The notes under the pieces are model-generated. The model searched no databases. It was not told where the DNA came from and worked only from the letters and a program-made list of their open reading frames with translations. A program made the position numbers and the translations under genes. This document shows positions 57,895 through 64,000 of a DNA stretch of 64,000 bases, piece by piece; position 1 is the first letter of the stretch, and every line of letters begins with the position of its first letter. The DNA is from Pseudodesulfovibrio portus (GTDB lineage Bacteria; Desulfobacterota; Desulfovibrionia; Desulfovibrionales; Desulfovibrionaceae). Location of the stretch: NCBI RefSeq assembly GCF_026000375.1, contig NZ_AP026708.1, positions 560,501-624,500 of the forward strand. The letters run 5' to 3'.

Positions 57895-59352
57895 CTAGTG
57901 GCCTGCGCCGCCCACGGCGTGGACGATGCCGTAAAGGGACTCGCCCGCGCGGATGGCGAAGTTGAACAGGGGGGCCGGGAGGATGCCGATGAGCAGCACC
58001 GCAGCGGCCAGCATGCCCGCGCCTGCGGAAGCGAACCAGCCGTTGTCCGGGGCCGCGACCTTGCCGGGAACCTTCTCTTCAGTGAAGGCGTGCCGGAACA
58101 GGGACAGGTAGTAGTAGATGGCGATGGCCGAGTTCAGCACCAGGGTGATGACCAGCCAGTTGTATCCGTGATCCCAGGCGGAGGTGATCAGGAAGAACTT
58201 GCCCATGAAGCCCATGGTCGGCGGCAGGCCGACAAGGGCGAAAGCACCGGCGGCCAGCGAGAACGCCAGCACCGGGGCCTTTTTATAGAGCCCGTTCAGG
58301 TCGGCCAGCTTCAGGTTGCGGCCGTCCGAGGCCACGCGGCTGACGATCCAGAACACGAGCAGGTTCATGAGCAGGTAGGCCAGGCCGTAGAAAGCGGCTG
58401 CGCCGATGCCCTCGGGGGTGCCGGAGACCAGGCCGACCATGATGTAACCCGCATGGGCCACGGACGAGAAGCCGAGAAGGCGTTTCAGGTCCGTCTGCGC
58501 CAGGGCCGACAGGTTGCCGAAGGTCATGGAACATGCACCGAGCACCGCCAGGATGGTGGTGATCTCCAGGCCGGGCTTCAGGAGCACGGCGAGGCGGCAC
58601 AGGACCACGATGGCGCCCAGCTTGGGCATGGTGGCCACGAACGCGGCGGTCTCGTTGCTCGCTCCCTGGTACACGTCGGGGCACCAGAAGTGGAACGGGA
58701 ACAGGGCCAGCTTGAAGAACATGCCGGCCAGGAACAGGGAGAGGCCGACAACGGCCATGGGGTTCTCGGCGAACGCCCAGGACTTGTCCATCAGCTCGGC
58801 GATGTGCGTGGTGTGCTGGGCGGCCATGATGTAGGACAAGCCGTACAGGGCTAGGGCCGTTGCCACCGCGCCGAACAGGATGTACTTGATGCCCGCTTCG
58901 GCAGCGCCCTTGTCTTTGGCGCGCAGCGGGATGATGGCGTACATGGAATAGGATGCCAGTTCCAATGCCAGGTAGATGGTGATCAGCTCGACTGCGGAGG
59001 CGAGCAGCATCAGGCCGAGCGTGGAGAAGCCGAGCAGCATGTAGTAGTCCGCCCGTTTTCCTTCAGCAAGGGTCGGCTGGCGCGATGCGTTGAGCACGAC
59101 CACGTAGAAGCCGAACGCCATGACGATCTTGAAGAACTGGGACATCAGGTCCACTTTGTAAACGTCCCAGAACATGGTGCCGTGCAGGCCGAACCCCGTT
59201 ATGGAGACGAAGAACGCGAGTCCCGCTCCGAACGGAAGCCATTTCTCGACCGGCGGTTGCCAGTTCCTGTCGCCCAGGGACTGGATCATGAGAACCAGTA
59301 CCAGGGTCAGGAAGAACAGTTCCGGGACAAGTGCTGTGAGATTGAAGTTCAC
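57895..59352 (-). CDS. nuoN: NADH-quinone oxidoreductase subunit N-like
   Basis: Protein of 485 residues with about 14 membrane helices, starting with GTG at 59352. The antiporter-like core is seen: the Glu helix TIYLALELASYSMYAIIP, the Lys site FFKLALFPFHFWCPDVYQGA, and LLGFSSVAHAGYIMVGL. It forms one proton channel of complex I or of a related Fd- or membrane-coupled complex. It is the last gene of the operon. Length and sequence fit NuoN better than NuoM. Confidence 0.9.
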   Translation of the reverse strand: MNFNLTALVPELFFLTLVLVLMIQSLGDRNWQPPVEKWLPFGAGLAFFVSITGFGLHGTMFWDVYKVDLMSQFFKIVMAFGFYVVVLNASRQPTLAEGKRADYYMLLGFSTLGLMLLASAVELITIYLALELASYSMYAIIPLRAKDKGAAEAGIKYILFGAVATALALYGLSYIMAAQHTTHIAELMDKSWAFAENPMAVVGLSLFLAGMFFKLALFPFHFWCPDVYQGASNETAAFVATMPKLGAIVVLCRLAVLLKPGLEITTILAVLGACSMTFGNLSALAQTDLKRLLGFSSVAHAGYIMVGLVSGTPEGIGAAAFYGLAYLLMNLLVFWIVSRVASDGRNLKLADLNGLYKKAPVLAFSLAAGAFALVGLPPTMGFMGKFFLITSAWDHGYNWLVITLVLNSAIAIYYYLSLFRHAFTEEKVPGKVAAPDNGWFASAGAGMLAAAVLLIGILPAPLFNFAIRAGESLYGIVHAVGGAGH

Positions 59353-59364
59353 GACGGATGCCCC

Positions 59365-60897
59365 CTATTTCTTTCCTGCCAGGACGTTCAACACGTCCGC
59401 GGCAGCGGTTTGCAGCGGTTGCTCGGATTCGACAACCGCGACCTTGCGCTTGTCAAAGTCATTCAGCAGCTTGTCCACGGAGGGATCGATGACCTTGAAG
59501 AACGGCGTGGGTGCCAGGCCGATCCAGAAGACGAACACCGCGGGAATGGTCAGGTAGACCCACTCGCGGGCGTTGAGATCCCGCCACCCTGCGGCCGTAC
59601 TGGGCTTGCCCCAGGCCATCTTCAGGGAAACGCGGAACATGTATGCTGCCGCCAGGAGCGCACCGGGCACGCAGAGCATGCCGATGATGGTGGAGTGCTG
59701 GAACGCACCCACGAAGACCAGGATTTCACCCACGAACCCGTTGGTTCCGGGGAAACCGAAGGACGCCAGCGCCATCAGGCCCCAGAAGAACATGAAGGCG
59801 GGCAGGTATTTGCCCAATCCCATATTCTTGGAGATGTCGCGGCTGTGGCTCCGCTCGTAGACGCAGCCGATCATCATGAAGAGCGCGCCCGTGACGATGC
59901 CGTGGTTGAGCATCTGGAAGAGCGCGCCTTCGACGCCGCGCTGGTTGAACAGGAAGATGCCGAGCGTCACGAAGCCCATGTGGCCCACCGAGGAGTAGGC
60001 GACCAGCTTCTTGATGTCGGATTGGCCGAGCGCAATGGCTCCGCCGTACAGGATGGACACGATGGAGATCGCGATCATCATGGGGGCGAAGTACTCGCTG
60101 GCCGCCGGGGTCAGCGGCAGGCAGAAGCGCAGGAAACCGTAGGTTCCCATCTTCAGCAGGACCGCCGCCAGGATGACGGAACCGGCAGAAGGCGCCTGGA
60201 CGTGCGCTGCGGGCAGCCAGGTGTGGAACGGGAACATGGGGACCTTGATGGCAAAGGCGAGGGCCATGGCCAGGAAGGCCCAGAACTGGAAGCGGAAGCT
60301 GAAGTTCATTTCCATGAGTTCCGGAATGGAGAAGGTGCCGCCCGTGATGCGGAAGGCCACGATGGCCGCCAGCAGCAGGGTCGAGCCCGCCAGGGTGTAC
60401 AGGAAGAACTTGAGCGAAGCGTACTTGCGCTCGTCGCCGCCCCAGACCGCGATCAGCAGGTACATGGGGATGAGCATGGCTTCCCAGAACACGTAGAACA
60501 GGACCAGGTCCAGTGCGCAGAACACGCCGAGCACTGCCGAGGTCATGAACAGCAGACAGAAGTGGAATTCCTTCTCGCGCTTGCCGATGTAGGTCCAGGA
60601 ACACATGACGCACAGCGGCAGGACCGCGATGGTCAAAAGGACCATGAGTATGCTGATGCCGTCCACGCCGAGGTAGTACTGGAGTCCCCATTTGTGGACC
60701 CAGTCGATTTGCTCGACGAACTGGAAATCAGCGTTTAACTGGAAGTTGATCAGCGGAATGGCCAGCAGGCACTCGATGAGCGAGGCCGCCATGGTGTAGT
60801 ACCTCACCACCTGCGGAGCCCGCAGGAAGAAGAGTCCGCACGCCGCAATCAACGGGAATGCAATCAATATTGTGAGTACCGGATATCCGAAGTCCAA
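59365..60897 (-). CDS. nuoM: NADH-quinone oxidoreductase subunit M-like
   Basis: Protein of 510 residues, starting with TTG at 60897 (AGGAG 8 bases upstream). It has 14 helices with FYVFWEAMLIPMYLLI (the conserved Glu), AIKVPMFPFHTWLPAAHVQA (the Lys site and the family's WLPxAH motif), and KLVAYSSVGHMGFVTLG. It is a NuoM-type proton channel, 12 bases before nuoN. Confidence 0.93.
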   Translation of the reverse strand: MDFGYPVLTILIAFPLIAACGLFFLRAPQVVRYYTMAASLIECLLAIPLINFQLNADFQFVEQIDWVHKWGLQYYLGVDGISILMVLLTIAVLPLCVMCSWTYIGKREKEFHFCLLFMTSAVLGVFCALDLVLFYVFWEAMLIPMYLLIAVWGGDERKYASLKFFLYTLAGSTLLLAAIVAFRITGGTFSIPELMEMNFSFRFQFWAFLAMALAFAIKVPMFPFHTWLPAAHVQAPSAGSVILAAVLLKMGTYGFLRFCLPLTPAASEYFAPMMIAISIVSILYGGAIALGQSDIKKLVAYSSVGHMGFVTLGIFLFNQRGVEGALFQMLNHGIVTGALFMMIGCVYERSHSRDISKNMGLGKYLPAFMFFWGLMALASFGFPGTNGFVGEILVFVGAFQHSTIIGMLCVPGALLAAAYMFRVSLKMAWGKPSTAAGWRDLNAREWVYLTIPAVFVFWIGLAPTPFFKVIDPSVDKLLNDFDKRKVAVVESEQPLQTAAADVLNVLAGKK

Positions 60898-60923
60898 AAC
60901 TTGCTCTCCTTAGATTGTCCGGC

Positions 60924-62723
60924 TTAGCCGAAGTACCATACCAGGGCGAAGATGCCCAAGCCAAGAACGGCTGCCCACGCCAGGTAATCCTGCAGGTTCG
61001 CTGTCTGGGCCTTTGCCCCGAGCCTGCCGATGTTCCTGACGGTGTAGGCGGATCCGTCCACCACCGTGTCGATGCCCTTCTTGTCGAACCAGGAAGTGCC
61101 GTCACCCATGCCGATGAGCGAACGCAGGCCCACGGTCCGGTAGACCTCGGTCCAGACGTCGTCCACCTTGGACACCGGCCAGCAGACCGCCTTCATGGTC
61201 ACCTTGCCGATGAGGCGGTAGAACCAGTCGAAGTCCAGGTTGAGTTTCGCGTGCGGGGTGATGATCTCGCGGGTCAGGTAGAAGGCCAGGCCGGAGAAGC
61301 CGAGCAACAGACCCGAGTTGATGACCTTGTCGACGGTCCAGGGAACGAAGTGATGTCCCTCGACCGGGAACGGCAGGTACTGGTAGAGCATGTGGGGATA
61401 GACGCCCTGCGCGATGCAGAGCAGGCCGCAGATGGCCATGCCCACGTACATGTTGACCGGGATGGGCTTGATCTCGCCCGTGTATTCCTTTTTTCCGCCC
61501 CAGAACGCGAAGTACGGGAGCTTGATGCCCACCGAGATGAACGTACCTACGGCGGCGATTTCCAGGCACAGGGCCAGGATGGTGCGGTGATGTTCCGCCG
61601 CACCGGCAATGGTCATGGTCTTGGAGATGAATCCGTTGAACAGCGGCATGCCGGAGATCGACAGGGCCGCAACCATGTACCAGACCATGACCCAGGGGAG
61701 TTTGGTGGCCAGGCCGCCGAGCTTGTCGAGCTTGGCAGTGCCCACCGAGTACAGGATCGCGCCGGTGCCCATGAAGAGCAGCCCCTTATAGAGGATATGG
61801 GCATAGGCGTGGGCCACGGCGCCGTTGAGCGTCATGGCTGTGCCGATGCCGATGCCCGCGACCATGTAACCGACCTGGGAAACGATGTGGTAGGACAGGA
61901 TGCGCCGGGCGTTGTTCTCGATGCACGCGTAGAGCACGCCGAAGACGGCCATGCAGGTACCGGCGATGGCCAGGACCTCCCAGCCCGCGAAGCCGCGCGC
62001 CAGGACGTAGACCGCCGTCTTGGTGGTGAAGGCGCACATGTACACCGCACCGGCAACCGAAGCCCGGGGGTATGCGTCGGGCAGCCATGCATGCAGGGGC
62101 ACCACGGCGGCGTTGACGCAGAATCCGGCCAGGATCAGCCAGTCGTAGAGGTGCGCGCCGGCAGGGTCAACCGCGTTGAAGGCGAAGCTGCCGGTGGCCT
62201 TGTACTTGAGCAGCAGGCCGCCGAGCAGGAACAGGCCGCCCACGGTGTGGTAGAGGAAGTACCGGAAACCGGCCCCCACCGACTCCTTGGTCCGCGCCTG
62301 CCAGATGAGGAAGGTCGAACCGATGGACATGAGTTCCCAGAACAGGAAGACCGTCAGCAAATCCCCAGCGAACACGCAGCCGAAGCCGCCTGCCACGTAG
62401 AGCGATCCGCAGACGAAGTGTCCCCTGTCCTCGACATGCATACCGTATATTGCGCCGATGAAGGCGATGATGGCGAAGACCTGACCGAAGACGATGGACA
62501 AAGCGTCCACGCGCCCCAGGAGCAGGGATTGATCGAGGTATTCGATGGCCCCGTAGTTGCCCGGCACGACCGTGAAGATCGAGTACAGGGCCACGAGCGG
62601 CGCGATGAGGGCCAACGCGCCCCTGAATGCCTTGTTCATCCACAACTGTGTGGGGACGAACGGCACCAGCAGGGCAAAGGCAAGGAAGGCCATGGAGGGA
62701 TGGTAGAACACGCTAGTCTCCAT
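60924..62723 (-). CDS. NuoL/MrpD-like antiporter subunit with altered Lys site
   Basis: Protein of 599 residues from the ATG at 62723, which lies inside the 3' end of the small membrane protein (11-base overlap) with AGGAGG 6 bases upstream. The helix with the conserved Glu reads FLFWELMSIGSTFLIW. In the helix that normally carries the transport Lys, this protein has FCVNAAVVPLHAWLPDAYP, Asn in place of Lys; the neighbouring copies keep the Lys. The C-terminus has extra helices and a soluble stretch. It is an Mrp-D-like or NuoL-like subunit; which of the two cannot be settled without the rest of the operon. Confidence 0.85.
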   Translation of the reverse strand: METSVFYHPSMAFLAFALLVPFVPTQLWMNKAFRGALALIAPLVALYSIFTVVPGNYGAIEYLDQSLLLGRVDALSIVFGQVFAIIAFIGAIYGMHVEDRGHFVCGSLYVAGGFGCVFAGDLLTVFLFWELMSIGSTFLIWQARTKESVGAGFRYFLYHTVGGLFLLGGLLLKYKATGSFAFNAVDPAGAHLYDWLILAGFCVNAAVVPLHAWLPDAYPRASVAGAVYMCAFTTKTAVYVLARGFAGWEVLAIAGTCMAVFGVLYACIENNARRILSYHIVSQVGYMVAGIGIGTAMTLNGAVAHAYAHILYKGLLFMGTGAILYSVGTAKLDKLGGLATKLPWVMVWYMVAALSISGMPLFNGFISKTMTIAGAAEHHRTILALCLEIAAVGTFISVGIKLPYFAFWGGKKEYTGEIKPIPVNMYVGMAICGLLCIAQGVYPHMLYQYLPFPVEGHHFVPWTVDKVINSGLLLGFSGLAFYLTREIITPHAKLNLDFDWFYRLIGKVTMKAVCWPVSKVDDVWTEVYRTVGLRSLIGMGDGTSWFDKKGIDTVVDGSAYTVRNIGRLGAKAQTANLQDYLAWAAVLGLGIFALVWYFG

Positions 62724-62973
62724 AGTAGTCCTCCTTGCGGGCAATGAACGGCTGGATGACCTTCTTCATGATGATGACCATGCCCAGCCCCACGATAAGA
62801 CCGAATCCGGCAAAGAACCCGGGGTACTTATCGAGACCGAAGTGCGGATGATGCGTGACAAATGGAACATTGAGCACCAGGAGCACTCCGAGCACGACGA
62901 AAAAGATGATTCGCCATGTCTTCCAGTTGTCTCTCCATTTGGCGAGCAGCTCGCCCAATCCATTTTGACTCAT
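62713..62973 (-). CDS. small two-helix membrane protein, unknown
   Basis: Protein of 86 residues, GGGGG 5 bases before the ATG, 9 bases after the stop of the preceding antiporter subunit. Two membrane helices (IIFFVVLGVLLVLNVPFV and FFAGFGLIVGLGMVIIMKKV) with a His-rich loop (THHPHFGLDKYPG). It overlaps the next subunit by 11 bases, so it is an integral part of the operon. It is probably an accessory subunit of the complex. No named family. Confidence 0.8.
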   Translation of the reverse strand: MSQNGLGELLAKWRDNWKTWRIIFFVVLGVLLVLNVPFVTHHPHFGLDKYPGFFAGFGLIVGLGMVIIMKKVIQPFIARKEDYYGD

Positions 62974-62982
62974 ATATTCCCC

Positions 62983-64000
62983 CTAGAACTTGCCGAAGAC
63001 GTTGACGAAGTTCAGGAAAGTCTGCGGATACAGACCCAAGAACACCGAGATGAACGCCGTGATGCACAGCGGTATGACCATGGTCAGGGACGGCTCGTTG
63101 AACTGGCCGATGTTCGCCTCCGGCGCGGGCTTCTTGAAGAAGGCGCGGTAGGTGATCGGCACGAAGTAGCCGGCGTTGAGCGCGGTGGACAGCAGCAGCG
63201 CCACCAGAAGCGGCCACTGGTGCGCGTCGAGCGTGCCGTTGACCAGATACCATTTCGAGACGAAGCCGCAGACCGGCGGCATGCCGATCATGGACAGCGA
63301 AGCGATACCGAAGGCAGCGAATGTCAGCGGCATCCTCCGTCCCAGGCCGTCCATGAGGCTGATCTTCTTCAGGTGGCAGGCGACATAAATGGCGCCTGCG
63401 GCCATAAAGAGTGTGATCTTGGAGAAGGCGTGGTGGGCGATATGCATGATGCCGCCCTGTACCGCCGAATCCACCAGCATGGTCACGCCGATGACGACGT
63501 ATGAGAGCTGGGCCACGGTCGAATAGGCCAGCCGGGCCTTGATGTCGTCCTTGGTCAGGGCGATGAACGAGGCCACGGTCAGGGTGAAGGCCGCTATGTA
63601 GGCCGTGCCCAGGCCGACGGACAGGTCTCCGAGCCAGGAGCCCGGCGAACCGATGTAGACCTGGCTCATGGTCAGGGCCGCAGCGGTCTTGGTGCCGAAG
63701 GCGGAAAGCACGATGCGGCTGACACAGAACACGCCCGCCTTAACAACGGCCACCGCGTGCAGCAAGGCCGAGACCGGAGTGGGCGCGACCATGGCCGAAG
63801 GCAGCCAGTTGTGGAAGGGCATGAGCGCCGCCTTGCCGATGCCGAGGATGAACAGCCAGTAGGTCATGGCGACCAGCCTGGGGTGTTCGGCGATGACGTC
63901 GGGCGGGAACATGCCGTTCTGGATGTCCACGAGATTGAAGTCCAGGTGGCCGACCAGCACGTAGGTCAACACCATGGCCGGAAGGAGGAAGAGCTTGGAA
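62983..64000 (-). CDS. antiporter-like subunit (MrpD/NuoL/M family), 5' end outside the window
   Basis: At least 339 residues; the frame is open to the window edge at 64000, so the gene starts beyond it. An ATG at 63975 has no ribosome site and lies inside a membrane helix, so it is not the start. The core includes the Lys site LGIGKAALMPFHNWLPSAM, followed by TPVSALLHAVAVVKAGVF and RLAYSTVAQLSYVVIGVTML. The motif WLPSAMVAPTPVSA is typical of the MrpA/D and NuoL group. It is upstream of the small protein and of the other subunits in one operon. Confidence 0.88.
   Translation of the reverse strand, partial: SKLFLLPAMVLTYVLVGHLDFNLVDIQNGMFPPDVIAEHPRLVAMTYWLFILGIGKAALMPFHNWLPSAMVAPTPVSALLHAVAVVKAGVFCVSRIVLSAFGTKTAAALTMSQVYIGSPGSWLGDLSVGLGTAYIAAFTLTVASFIALTKDDIKARLAYSTVAQLSYVVIGVTMLVDSAVQGGIMHIAHHAFSKITLFMAAGAIYVACHLKKISLMDGLGRRMPLTFAAFGIASLSMIGMPPVCGFVSKWYLVNGTLDAHQWPLLVALLLSTALNAGYFVPITYRAFFKKPAPEANIGQFNEPSLTMVIPLCITAFISVFLGLYPQTFLNFVNVFGKF

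Overview
The window is a high-GC, gene-dense bacterial chromosome segment. It looks like a sulfate reducer of the Desulfovibrionaceae (Desulfovibrio/Pseudodesulfovibrio type). The clues are an archaeal-type entry enzyme for aromatic amino acids (ADH synthase family), a Wolinella-type fumarate reductase next to a two-subunit class I fumarase, FeoAB with a Cys-rich partner, a coenzyme A-disulfide/persulfide reductase with a rhodanese domain, and complex I/Mrp-type membrane subunits. The genus is inferred from gene content only.

Layout. 0-4.6 kb: ferrous iron uptake (Cys-rich peptide, feoA, feoB, with two candidate Fur boxes), a Gate-domain membrane protein and RidA. 4.6-5.6 kb: ADH synthase behind what reads as a complete Phe/Tyr attenuator (leader peptide, antiterminator, terminator); this is the most interesting regulatory element here. 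6-13.5 kb: Hpt protein, MltC-like transglycosylase, PilZ protein, two glycosyltransferases with a coupled pair of unknown helical proteins, and a DUF294 nucleotidyltransferase. 13.6-17 kb: acetate symporter (DUF485 + ActP) and an oxalate/formate-family transporter. 17-21.5 kb: B12-type radical SAM protein with a DUF2344 domain, a sulfotransferase and a lipoprotein. 21.6-27.4 kb: complete Dpp/Opp peptide ABC transporter.

27.4-29.2 kb is an AT-rich island with two small unknown genes. It ends in a degenerate tRNA-Ser(GGA) 3' fragment, so it is probably the remnant of an integrated element. 29-38.4 kb: persulfide reductase, aminotransferase, periplasmic solute-binding protein, and the frdCAB and fumarase genes. 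38.8-42 kb: double-domain M16 peptidase lipoprotein and a YbjQ-like protein. 42-46 kb: one transcription unit aroK-ktrB-ktrA-aroC. 46-55.5 kb: YchF-like ATPase, ferredoxin, HSDR_N/duplicated PH-like membrane pair, DUF169, a TetR-AarF-membrane protein operon with a clear operator, DUF2867, and an acyltransferase-3/SGNH protein. 55.5-57.7 kb: a four-gene operon with two DUF1538 membrane proteins, a PII-like protein and a tiny zinc ribbon, a candidate undescribed transport/signalling system. 57.9-64 kb: four antiporter-like complex I/Mrp subunits plus a small membrane protein; the operon runs out of the window.

Many intergenic regions hold strong hairpins. Two families of dispersed GC-rich palindromic repeats sit at the 3' ends of genes. 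No CRISPR array, rRNA or intact insertion sequence was seen.
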